A DNA stretch of 64,000 nucleotides from Falsirhodobacter deserti (GTDB lineage Bacteria; Pseudomonadota; Alphaproteobacteria; Rhodobacterales; Rhodobacteraceae), in contig NZ_ML137218.1 of the NCBI RefSeq assembly GCF_004015795.1, positions 1,144,311 through 1,208,310 on the forward strand, in the 5' to 3' direction. Below, one piece after another: positions 36,738-44,823 of the stretch (positions are counted from its first letter, which is position 1; each line of letters starts with the position of its first letter). Under the pieces are notes generated by a model. The model saw nothing but the letters and a program-made list of their open reading frames with translations, made no database searches and was not told the origin of the DNA. Made by a program: the position numbers and the translations under genes.

Positions 36738-38969
36738 ATGAACTCGATGATCCTGCGCGCCGGCCTTGCCGCGCTTCTGGCATCCACCGCACTGCCGATA
36801 TGGGCACAGGAAACGGCCGCCCCGCCTGCAGGCGATCAGGCCCAAATTCCTTCGGCGCTGCCGGAAGCCGAGGATGCCGAAGCGGCTCCCCCCCAGCAGG
36901 CACCACAAATCCAGCCCGCACAGCCAACGGCCGAACCTGAACCGCAACCCGATGCTGCCGCGCCGGGCGAACCCGCGCCCGACGATCTTCCCGCGCCCGA
37001 AGGGGCCGGTCAGGCCGAAGCGCCGGTTCCCGCCCCGGCTGAACGCCCTGCGCAGGCGCAGGCGCAAGTCGGCAGCGACTGGCCCTTCTGGGGCGGCAAC
37101 GCCGATGCCACCCGTTATAGCCCGCTAAGCCAGATCACGCCTGAAAACGTGGACCAGCTTGAACGCGCATTCGTTTACCGCACCGGCGACATGCCGATGG
37201 GCGATGCCGAAGGCAAATATGCCGCCGAAACGACGCCGCTGAAGATCGGCAACCAGCTTGTGATGTGTTCGGCAAAGAACATCCTGATCTCCATCGACGC
37301 CGCGACGGGCGAGGAGAATTGGCGATACGATCCGCAGGTTTCGAACGATGCGATCCCCTATTCTGCATCGTGCCGCGGGGTGTCGGTCTATACGGCGCCG
37401 GACGTGCCCGATGGCGCTCTTTGCAAATCACGGGTGATCGAGGCAACCATCGATGCCCGCCTGATCGCGGTTGACCTGACAACAGGAGATCTTTGCTCCG
37501 ATTTTGGCGAAAACGGCCAAATCGACCTGTGGCAGGGCATCGGAGAGAAAGTGCCCGGCTGGTATGCGGTGACCGCGCCCCCCGCCATCGTGCGCGGCGT
37601 GGTGATAACGGGCGCGCAGGTCAAGGACGGTCAGGCCGAGGATGCGCCCTCTGGCGTGATACGCGGCTATGATGCCGTGACGGGCGAATTTGTCTGGGCG
37701 TGGGATCTGGGCAATCCCGGCGAATACGGCCAACCGGCCGAGGGTGAGACCTATACCCGCGGCACACCCAACATGTGGACCACCGCCGTTGCGGATGAAG
37801 AACTGGGATATGTCTATCTGCCGATGGGCAACTCTTCGGTCGATTACTATGGCTCCAACCGCAGCGAGCACGAAAATCAGTGGGCAACATCACTTGTGGC
37901 GCTGAACGCCCTGACGGGCGAGCCGGTCTGGTCCTTCCAGACCGTTCGGCGTGATGTTTGGGATTATGACTTGGGTTCCCAGCCGTCATTGCTGGACTTC
38001 GAAGGCACGCCCGCGATCCTGCTGCCATCGAAACAGGGTGACATCTATATCCTTGATCGCACCACCGGCGAGCCCCTGGTCCCGGTGGGAGAGATCGAAG
38101 CCCCCACCAAAGGCAGCGTGGAGCCGGACTTTCTTGCCAAATCGCAGCCGATTTCCGAATGGCACACGCTTCGCAAGGATGATCTGACAGAACGGGACAT
38201 GTGGGGCTTCACCCCCATCGACCAGCTTTGGTGCCGCATCCAGTTCCGCCGCGCCAGTTACGAAGGCTTCTTCACGCCGCCTTCGGCAGACCGCCCGTGG
38301 ATCCAGTATCCTGGCTATAACGGCGGGTCCGACTGGGGATCGGTTGCGGTCGATACGGACCGCAACATCCTGATCGCCAATTACAACGACGTTCCGAACT
38401 ACAACAAGCTGATCCCGCGCGAGAAGGCTGACGAGATGGGTCTGCGCCCGATCAATGAAAAGTCCCCGGGCGAAAGCAGCGGCAACAATGCCGAAGGTGC
38501 GGGTGATCCGCAGGCTGGCAGCCCCTATGCCATCGATGTGAACGCGGGCTGGCGCAACACCGGCACCGGCGTGCCCTGCACGCGCCCCCCGTATGGTGGC
38601 ATCCGCGCCATCGACATGACCACGGGCGAAACGATCTGGGATACGCCCATCGGAACCGCCCGCCGGAACGGACCCTTCGGCATCCCCTCCTACCTGCCCA
38701 TGAAGATCGGAACGCCGAACAATGGCGGTGCAGTCATAACGGCAAGCGGGCTGATCTTCATCGGGGCCGCAACCGATAACCTGTTCCGCGCGATCGATGT
38801 CGAAACCGGAGAAACGGTCTGGTCCGATGTGCTGCCCGCCGGGGCACAGGCCAATCCCATCGCCTATGAAGTTGATGGCCGCGACTATGTCCTGATCGCG
38901 GCAACCGGGCACCATTTCATGGAAACGCCGATCGGGGATTACATCATCGCCTACCGCCTTCCGGAATGA
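36738..38969 (+). CDS. PQQ-dependent dehydrogenase, glucose/quinate/shikimate family, exported catalytic subunit
   Basis: This 743-residue protein oxidises a sugar or cyclic polyol in the periplasm using pyrroloquinoline quinone. It has a signal peptide (LAALLASTALPIWAQ), then a Pro/Ala/Glu-rich linker to about residue 115, then an eight-bladed propeller beginning DWPFWGGNADATRYSPLSQI. Family blocks include YTRGTPNMWTT, TVRRDVWDYDLGSQPSLLDF and PFGIPSYLPMKIGTPNNGG. A normal Gcd is a single chain of about 800 residues with five N-terminal helices; here those helices are a separate gene. GGAGGAAA precedes the ATG. The substrate is not decidable from sequence. Confidence 0.9.
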   Translation: MNSMILRAGLAALLASTALPIWAQETAAPPAGDQAQIPSALPEAEDAEAAPPQQAPQIQPAQPTAEPEPQPDAAAPGEPAPDDLPAPEGAGQAEAPVPAPAERPAQAQAQVGSDWPFWGGNADATRYSPLSQITPENVDQLERAFVYRTGDMPMGDAEGKYAAETTPLKIGNQLVMCSAKNILISIDAATGEENWRYDPQVSNDAIPYSASCRGVSVYTAPDVPDGALCKSRVIEATIDARLIAVDLTTGDLCSDFGENGQIDLWQGIGEKVPGWYAVTAPPAIVRGVVITGAQVKDGQAEDAPSGVIRGYDAVTGEFVWAWDLGNPGEYGQPAEGETYTRGTPNMWTTAVADEELGYVYLPMGNSSVDYYGSNRSEHENQWATSLVALNALTGEPVWSFQTVRRDVWDYDLGSQPSLLDFEGTPAILLPSKQGDIYILDRTTGEPLVPVGEIEAPTKGSVEPDFLAKSQPISEWHTLRKDDLTERDMWGFTPIDQLWCRIQFRRASYEGFFTPPSADRPWIQYPGYNGGSDWGSVAVDTDRNILIANYNDVPNYNKLIPREKADEMGLRPINEKSPGESSGNNAEGAGDPQAGSPYAIDVNAGWRNTGTGVPCTRPPYGGIRAIDMTTGETIWDTPIGTARRNGPFGIPSYLPMKIGTPNNGGAVITASGLIFIGAATDNLFRAIDVETGETVWSDVLPAGAQANPIAYEVDGRDYVLIAATGHHFMETPIGDYIIAYRLPE

Positions 38970-38991
38970 GATCATCCTGATGTCGATTCAC

Positions 38992-39017
38992 AAAAGGCGC
39001 CCTGCGGGGCACCTTTT
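38992..39017. terminator. Bidirectional Rho-independent terminator
   Basis: AAAAGG-C-GCCC pairs with GGGC-A-CCTTTT around a TGCG loop. The stem ends in T4 on the plus strand and, by symmetry, also on the minus strand. It lies in the 69-base gap between the convergent PQQ dehydrogenase and mobA genes. Confidence 0.85.
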
Positions 39018-39038
39018 CATAATGGAAGGCCGCTGAAG

Positions 39039-39608
39039 CTAGGCCATGCACTTCCGGTAATCTTCAGCCGTATTTATATTGAAGAACGGATCGGTGGGGG
39101 CAGAGGCGAACTCCACCATCGCGGCACCGGCCAACCGCGCAGCGTGCATGATGCTGCGATCCCCGCTATGCAAACAGTCCCGCAGCAGCGGGGCCGCCTC
39201 CACTGGCCACAGCCCGAAGGTCGGGTGAGGCCGCCCGGCCGAGGTTGCAATCCGGACTGCAGCGCCATCCACATCGCAAAGCCGCTTCACCAGATCATCC
39301 GGAAAGAACGGTGTATCCGTGGCAACGGTTACGATACGAGTCGCCCCCGCCCCTTCGGCCCGGATCATCCCTGCAAGGATTCCGGCAAGAGGTCCGGGAT
39401 AATCGGGCGTTTCATCCTGCACGACGGGAAGACGCCCCTGAAAACGCGCGGGATCGCCGTTCGCGCTAAGCACCAGTGTATCGACCTGCGGCGCAAGCCT
39501 TTCGACCACGTGATCCAGAAGCGGGCGCTGACCAAGCGGCAGGAGCGCCTTGTCCGCCCCACCCATCCGCTGGCCACGGCCGCCCGCAAGGATGACCCCG
39601 CAGATCAT
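39039..39608 (-). CDS. mobA: Molybdenum cofactor guanylyltransferase
   Basis: This 189-residue enzyme attaches GMP to molybdopterin to make the bis-MGD cofactor of enzymes such as formate dehydrogenase. The nucleotide-binding LAGGRGQRMGGADKALLPLG and the metal-site VATDTPFFPDD are visible. Length is typical. Its ATG shares one base with the stop of the upstream FDH-like gene, which encodes a likely client enzyme. Confidence 0.94.
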   Translation of the reverse strand: MICGVILAGGRGQRMGGADKALLPLGQRPLLDHVVERLAPQVDTLVLSANGDPARFQGRLPVVQDETPDYPGPLAGILAGMIRAEGAGATRIVTVATDTPFFPDDLVKRLCDVDGAAVRIATSAGRPHPTFGLWPVEAAPLLRDCLHSGDRSIMHAARLAGAAMVEFASAPTDPFFNINTAEDYRKCMA

Positions 39609-41896
39609 CAGGCCGGTTCAGGCACGACCCGCACCGGCGCGCTTTTGTAAGCGGGCGTGTGCGAGGCCTGATCGTGCAGGTCCAGCGGCACAAGAACGTT
39701 CGCTTCGGGATAATACGCACCAACACAGCCCATCGGCAGATCATAGGCCGTAATTTTCAACCCGTCGAGACGCCGTTCCGTCCCATCGTCATGCGCGGAA
39801 AGAAGGGAAACGCGCTGGCCGTCGCGCAAGCCGGCGGCGGCGATCTCCTCGGGTGACATCAGGACGATCATCCGGTCCGTTTCCAACCCGCGAAGCCGGT
39901 CGCGATACCCATAGACGGTCGTGTTGAACTGGTCGTTGGACCGCAGGGTAACCAGCGTATAGATACCCTGCCCCGGCATCGTGCCAAGCGCGCTTGCGCT
40001 GGTGGGCGTGGTGAACCGCGCCTTGCCTGTCTTGGTTTTCCATTCCCGCCGTCGGGCCGCGTTTCCGCGATAGAAGCCCCCCGCCTGGAACATGCGCTCG
40101 TTGAAGTCGTGGAACTGGTCGGGATAGGTTTCGGCGATCAGGTCGCGGACAAGCCCGTAATCAGCCACCCAGTCATCCCAGCGGACGTTGGGGTTTGGAT
40201 CAAGTGTCGCCTTGGCGATGCCGGCAACGATGGCGGGTTCCGACAACAGCGTATCGGCCGCCGGTTTGCGCCGCCCGATGGACCCGTGGATATGGCTGAG
40301 GCTGTCCTCCATCGTCACGGCCTGCGGGCCGCTTGCCTGCAGGTCCACCTCACCGCGCACAAGGCAGGGCAGCAGCCATGCCCCGTCACCCACCAAGGCA
40401 TGCGACCGGTTGAAGCGGGTGGCGATCTGAACGTTCAGTTCCAGATTGGCCCAAGCGGGATCGGCGCGGCCCGGATCGGGAATGGCACGCGCAAAGTTGC
40501 CACCAAGGCTGAGGAATCCTTTCACCGTGCCATCAAGGACGCCCTGCACCGCTTCGATCGTCGTCATGCCTTTATCGCGCGGCGGCTCGAAGCCGAACAT
40601 CTTGGCAAGCTTGTCCAGCGGCACCAGCTCGGGCTTTTCGGCGATGCCAACGGTCCGCTGGCCCTGCACGTTCGAATGGCCCCGCACCGGGCAGATGCCC
40701 GCACCCTGCCGCCCGATATTGCCGCGCATCAGCAGAAGGTTGATCAGCATGTCCACCGATTGCGACCCGTGCACATGCTGCGTCAGGCCCATGCCGTAAA
40801 CGCCGATCACGCGGCCGGAATTTGCGTAAAGTTCTGCCACCTCCTCCAGATCGGCGCGGGTCAGGCCGGAGACATGCTCGATCTCGGCCCACTCCATCCC
40901 GCGGGCCCATTCCTCGAACGAGGCGAAGCCGTCGGTATGTTCTTCGATGAAGGCACGGTCCAGAACGCCGTCGGCGCGGTCCTGCATCGTGAAAAGGTGC
41001 TTGGCCATTCCTGCAATGGCCGCAATGTCACCCCCCGGCTTCACCTGAAGATAGATGTCCGAGATCTTGGTTCCCTTGCCGCTTGCCATCTCGGTCGGGC
41101 TTTGGGGATTGGCGAATTCTATCAGGCCGCGTTCGCGCACGGGATTGAAGGTCACGACCTTGCAGCCACGCTTGCGGGCCTGCTGCAGCGGATGCAGGAA
41201 CCGGGGGCTGTTGGACCCGGTGTTCTGGCCGAAGAACATGATCAGATCGCAGCTTTCGAAATCCTCCAGCACGCAGGTGCCCACAGGCGATCCGATGCTT
41301 TCCTTTAACGCCACGCTGGTGGTTTCGTGACACATGTTGGAACTGTCGGGCAGGTTGTTGTGGCCGTAAAGGCGCGCGAACAACTGCCACATATAGGACG
41401 TCTCGAGGCTGGCCCGGCCCGAGGCATAAAAGACGGTCGAACGGGGGTCCAGCTTGCGAAGCGAGGCACCGATGGCTGCGAATGCCTCCTGCCATGTTGT
41501 TTCAACATAACGGTCGGTCGCGGCGTCGAAGCGCATCGGGTGCGTCAGGCGGCCCAGCATTTCCAGATCGTGATCGCGCCACATCCGCAGTTCGGTCACC
41601 GTATGGCGGGCCAGCACATCGGGCCCGCAGCGTTCGCGCGTATGGTCCCAGATCGTGGCCTTGGCGCCGTTCTCGCAAAACTCGGCCAGATGCGGCGAGG
41701 CGGGCTTGGCCCAGGCGCAGGACGTGCACATGTGCCCGCGCGGCTTGTTCTGGTTCCACAGGGTATCCAACACCCCAAGCGAGGCGTTGCCCGTTCCCAT
41801 GTGCCGAAGTACGCTTTTCACCGATCCCCACCCCCCTGTCGGGCGGTCATAGAACGGGGTCGTCGGGTCCTGCTGGCGTTCGGTGTCGTCTTTCAT
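39608..41896 (-). CDS. Molybdopterin oxidoreductase, formate dehydrogenase-like alpha subunit (YdeP family)
   Basis: This 762-residue bis-MGD enzyme has an N-terminal CTSCAW segment, the molybdenum-ligand region SSNMCHETTSVAL with cysteine rather than selenocysteine, and MGLTQHVHGSQSVDMLINLL, NIGRQGAGICPVRGHSNVQG and a C-terminal molydopterin-binding domain (LVTLRSNDQFNTTVYGY). It lacks a typical N-terminal four-cysteine FeS motif. Reaction and partner subunits are uncertain; formate oxidation is only a family guess. The start at 41896 has AGGACA upstream. A longer in-frame start at 42019 would translate through a 12-base C tract. fdhD lies upstream and mobA downstream, so cofactor maturation is encoded together with it. 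Confidence 0.88.
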   Translation of the reverse strand: MKDDTERQQDPTTPFYDRPTGGWGSVKSVLRHMGTGNASLGVLDTLWNQNKPRGHMCTSCAWAKPASPHLAEFCENGAKATIWDHTRERCGPDVLARHTVTELRMWRDHDLEMLGRLTHPMRFDAATDRYVETTWQEAFAAIGASLRKLDPRSTVFYASGRASLETSYMWQLFARLYGHNNLPDSSNMCHETTSVALKESIGSPVGTCVLEDFESCDLIMFFGQNTGSNSPRFLHPLQQARKRGCKVVTFNPVRERGLIEFANPQSPTEMASGKGTKISDIYLQVKPGGDIAAIAGMAKHLFTMQDRADGVLDRAFIEEHTDGFASFEEWARGMEWAEIEHVSGLTRADLEEVAELYANSGRVIGVYGMGLTQHVHGSQSVDMLINLLLMRGNIGRQGAGICPVRGHSNVQGQRTVGIAEKPELVPLDKLAKMFGFEPPRDKGMTTIEAVQGVLDGTVKGFLSLGGNFARAIPDPGRADPAWANLELNVQIATRFNRSHALVGDGAWLLPCLVRGEVDLQASGPQAVTMEDSLSHIHGSIGRRKPAADTLLSEPAIVAGIAKATLDPNPNVRWDDWVADYGLVRDLIAETYPDQFHDFNERMFQAGGFYRGNAARRREWKTKTGKARFTTPTSASALGTMPGQGIYTLVTLRSNDQFNTTVYGYRDRLRGLETDRMIVLMSPEEIAAAGLRDGQRVSLLSAHDDGTERRLDGLKITAYDLPMGCVGAYYPEANVLVPLDLHDQASHTPAYKSAPVRVVPEPA

Positions 41897-41917
41897 GGGA
41901 TGTCCTGCTGGCAGATC

Positions 41918-41929
41918 GGGGGGGGGGGG
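41918..41929. repeat. Homopolymer tract of 12 G
   Basis: Twelve consecutive G (C on the coding strand) lie 22-33 bases upstream of the ATG of the FDH-like gene, between fdhD and that gene. Tracts this long slip during replication and are known phase-variation devices in other bacteria. Here it could alter leader spacing, or frame if the upstream ATG at 42019 is used. A miscalled length is also possible. Confidence 0.85.
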
Positions 41930-41993
41930 AAGCGGTCGCGGCTGGCAAACACTCCTGACGAAACGGGCAAGGCCGCCCGCTGTTCCCTTGATC

Positions 41994-42752
41994 TTAACCT
42001 TCGTGAACGCGGAATCCATGGGTGAAGCACTTGAAGCCGTCGCTGCGGGCCAGCCCGATCAGCGTGATGCCCAGATCATCGGCCAGCATTGCCGCCTGAT
42101 AGGTCGGGGCAGAAACGGAAATCAGAACCGGCGCGCCAAGCATGGCCACCTTCTGCACAAGATCAACAGAAACGCGGCTTGTGATCAGCACCGCGCCTGC
42201 ATCCGGCCGCCCCAATGCCCCTGCCAGCTTGTCCAGCGCGTTGTGCCGGCCGACATCCTCGCGCACGGCAACGATCCCCGCGTCCGGCGTCCAGAACCCT
42301 GCGGCATGCATGGCGCGGGTGGCATCATGCAGCGGCTGATGCGCCGGAAGCGCAGCCATCGCCCGCCCTACATCTGCCGCCCTTATCCGCAGGTCGGACG
42401 TCACGGGTGGCACATCCCTCAGCGCCTGCTCCAGTGAATCGATGCCGCACAGGCCGCAGCCGACGGGCCCTGCCATGACACGCCGCCGCTCGGCAAGGCG
42501 CGCGCCCGCCGCCGGTTTCAGCCAAACCCGCAGATCAATGCCGCGCGGCACCTCGGCCACTTCCACCGCCTCGATCTCTTCGAACGCGGCGATACCTTCG
42601 GTCAGGGAAAAACCGCGGGCGAAATCTTCCAGGTCCCGAGGTGTTGCCATCATCACTGCCTGTGTCGTAGTGTTGTAGCTGATGGCAATCGCAACCTCTT
42701 CCGGCAGCAGCCGCCCCTGCAGAAGCGCTGCGCCCTTTGCTTCATCCATCAT
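41994..42752 (-). CDS. fdhD: Formate dehydrogenase accessory sulfurtransferase FdhD
   Basis: This 252-residue protein transfers sulfur from a cysteine desulfurase to the molybdenum cofactor of formate dehydrogenase-type enzymes. The catalytic pair lies in GPVGCGLCGIDSLEQ. Other family blocks are YNTTTQAVMMATP, DVGRHNALDKLAGAL and LITSRVSVDLVQKVAMLGAP. The start is the ATG at 42750-42752 after AGGAGCGGG; an upstream ATG at 42788 has no ribosome site. It lies 97 bases before the FDH-like gene. Confidence 0.93.
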   Translation of the reverse strand: MMDEAKGAALLQGRLLPEEVAIAISYNTTTQAVMMATPRDLEDFARGFSLTEGIAAFEEIEAVEVAEVPRGIDLRVWLKPAAGARLAERRRVMAGPVGCGLCGIDSLEQALRDVPPVTSDLRIRAADVGRAMAALPAHQPLHDATRAMHAAGFWTPDAGIVAVREDVGRHNALDKLAGALGRPDAGAVLITSRVSVDLVQKVAMLGAPVLISVSAPTYQAAMLADDLGITLIGLARSDGFKCFTHGFRVHEG

Positions 42753-42809
42753 CCCGCTCCTCGTAACCGGGGAAAAATAAGATATCACGCCAGCGCGTCA
42801 ACCTGCTGC

Positions 42810-42840
42810 TTGACAGGCTGCGCCCACCGCAACCTATGAT
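42810..42840 (+). promoter_or_regulatory. Candidate sigma70-type promoter of the glycosyltransferase gene
   Basis: A perfect TTGACA (42810-42815) is followed after 19 bases by TATGAT (42835-42840), 30 bases before the ATG of the glycosyltransferase gene. The spacing is two bases longer than ideal, so the call is tentative. Confidence 0.4.
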
Positions 42841-42870
42841 TGACGCAAGAAGGTCGTCAGGGACATTATC

Positions 42871-44823
42871 ATGACCGAAACGGCACGGATCGGCTCCCTC
42901 TGGGTCGGGGGAACCCTGTCCTGGACGCAGATCGCCTCCATCCGCTCATTCCTTGAACTGGGGCATGATTTCACGCTGTTTACGTATCATGGCGTGCCGA
43001 ATGCCCCTGAAGGTGCGCATGTCATGGATGCGCGCGAGGTTTGGGATGTCGATCTTCCCCGCCCCGCCGAAACAGAGGCTGCCACAAACCATGTCGATGC
43101 GTTCCGCACCTTCATGATCGCGCAGGAAGGAATGGTCTGGGCAGGCATGGATATCCTCGCCCTGCGCCCCTTCCCCGCCTCCATGAAATGGTTCCTGGGG
43201 CATGAGCGTTCGGAGCGTCAGCTTCTTTGCGATGCCATCGTGGGCATGCCGCATGGTTCCAGAACCCTTGGCGCGATGATGAACTTCCTGACTGCCGAAG
43301 CCCCGATCCCCCCCTGGGCGAAAGCCGGGACCCGGCGGCGGCTTCAGCGAATGCGCGACCATGGCGCCAGTGTCCCGCTTGAAGATCTTTCATGGGACAC
43401 CACAGGATCCGAGGCACTGACATGGTTCGCCACCGAAGCCGGAGAGATGGAGCATGCGCTGCCAGCCAGCACCTTCTTCCCCCTTTCGTTCGACGAGCGC
43501 AAACGGCTGGTCAAGCCACCCGAACGTGAAAGCCTGATCGCGCAGCTTGAACAGGACCAAAGCCTGTGCCTTCGCATTTTCCAGCCGTGGCTGCAAAAGT
43601 TCACCAGCAACCTTCCCGGCGGCCTGCCCGCACGCACAAGTTGGCTCGGGTCGCATCTGGAAAGCCGGGGGCTGGCGGATTACGAAGCCATACCCACCCC
43701 TGCGGCAGGCAAGATCAGGTATGTGCCGACACCGGAGGAAAAGGCCGCCGAGCGGGCCGCCATCGCGCTGGATCCCGAAAGCTTCCTGTCGGATCTGGCG
43801 GCAAGAAGGAAGAACATCCCGGGCGGGGCAAATACATCCCCCAACGGCCGCATCACCCTTGTCACGATGGCCAAGGACGAAGGGCCCTATGTGCTGGAAT
43901 GGGTGGCTTATCACCACCTGCTGGGGTTCACGGACATCCTTGCCTATACCAACGACTGCACGGATGGCACGGACGAGATGCTGGATGCGCTTGCGGGACT
44001 GGGCCTTGTGACCCGGATGGAAAATCCGCCCATACGCGACATGCCCCCGCAATCGCGGGCCTTGAAGCGTGCGGCGCATCATCCGCTGGTACGATCGTCC
44101 GATTACCTCATGGTGATGGATTTCGATGAGTTTCTGGCGATCAAGACAGAAGCGGGTGACGTGGACAGCCTGATCGACCTGATGAACCAAACGGATACGG
44201 ACGCGATGGCCGTGACGTGGCGTTTCTTCGGATCTTCAGGCATCCAGCGATATGTCGAGGCGCCGGTCACCCGGCGTCTGGTCTGGGCAGCGGATGATGA
44301 TTTCAACCCCGGTTATGGCGTGAAGACATTGTACCGGAACGAGGATTACCTGCGCATCGCGATCCATCGTCCCCGCGCGCAAAGCCATATCGAAAACCCG
44401 CCCGGGCTGCCGTGGATCAACGGATCGGCCCAGCCCATCGATGGGCGGGTCATGACGTGGCGGCAAACGCGGCATTCAAAGGGCTATGACTTCGCGCAGG
44501 TGAACCATTACGGCGTGAAAACGCATGAGGAATACCTGATGCGCCGCCTGCGGGGGGACGTTCTGAACAATCACGGCAAGTACGACCTCAACTATTTCCG
44601 CCGCTTTGACCGGAACGAGATCGAGGACAGATCGGCCCTGCGCATGGCTGACCGGCTGGATGCGCTGCTGGCCACGCTGCGCGCCGATCCGGCAATTGCC
44701 GCGGCCGAAGCCCTGATCCGCAAGCGCTTTGACGCCAAGCTGAAGCGTTTGCGCATGTCTGAAGGGTATCAGGAGGAGATGCGCGACATGGCCAACCAGT
44801 CGCGCATCATCACGGTCACCTAA
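42871..44823 (+). CDS. Two-domain glycosyltransferase (GT2-like C-terminal domain)
   Basis: This 650-residue cytoplasmic protein has an N-terminal part (about 1-290) with SLWVGGTLSWTQIASIRSFL and AGMDILALRPF, resembling the capsular or alpha-1,4-type glycosyltransferase fold. A C-terminal part (from about 326) starts ITLVTMAKDEGPYVLEWVAY, the mark of GT2-like family 92-related enzymes, with a DFDEF metal motif near residue 417. It probably modifies a surface polysaccharide. No other polysaccharide genes are nearby, so it is an orphan. A TTGACA/TATGAT pair lies upstream. The 3' end overlaps hflX by four bases. Confidence 0.8.
   Translation: MTETARIGSLWVGGTLSWTQIASIRSFLELGHDFTLFTYHGVPNAPEGAHVMDAREVWDVDLPRPAETEAATNHVDAFRTFMIAQEGMVWAGMDILALRPFPASMKWFLGHERSERQLLCDAIVGMPHGSRTLGAMMNFLTAEAPIPPWAKAGTRRRLQRMRDHGASVPLEDLSWDTTGSEALTWFATEAGEMEHALPASTFFPLSFDERKRLVKPPERESLIAQLEQDQSLCLRIFQPWLQKFTSNLPGGLPARTSWLGSHLESRGLADYEAIPTPAAGKIRYVPTPEEKAAERAAIALDPESFLSDLAARRKNIPGGANTSPNGRITLVTMAKDEGPYVLEWVAYHHLLGFTDILAYTNDCTDGTDEMLDALAGLGLVTRMENPPIRDMPPQSRALKRAAHHPLVRSSDYLMVMDFDEFLAIKTEAGDVDSLIDLMNQTDTDAMAVTWRFFGSSGIQRYVEAPVTRRLVWAADDDFNPGYGVKTLYRNEDYLRIAIHRPRAQSHIENPPGLPWINGSAQPIDGRVMTWRQTRHSKGYDFAQVNHYGVKTHEEYLMRRLRGDVLNNHGKYDLNYFRRFDRNEIEDRSALRMADRLDALLATLRADPAIAAAEALIRKRFDAKLKRLRMSEGYQEEMRDMANQSRIITVT

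Noticed and set aside
41160-41360. Selenocysteine codon in the FDH-like enzyme
   Set aside because: The molybdenum-ligand position in SNMCHETTS is an ordinary cysteine codon. No in-frame TGA or selenocysteine insertion element was seen.
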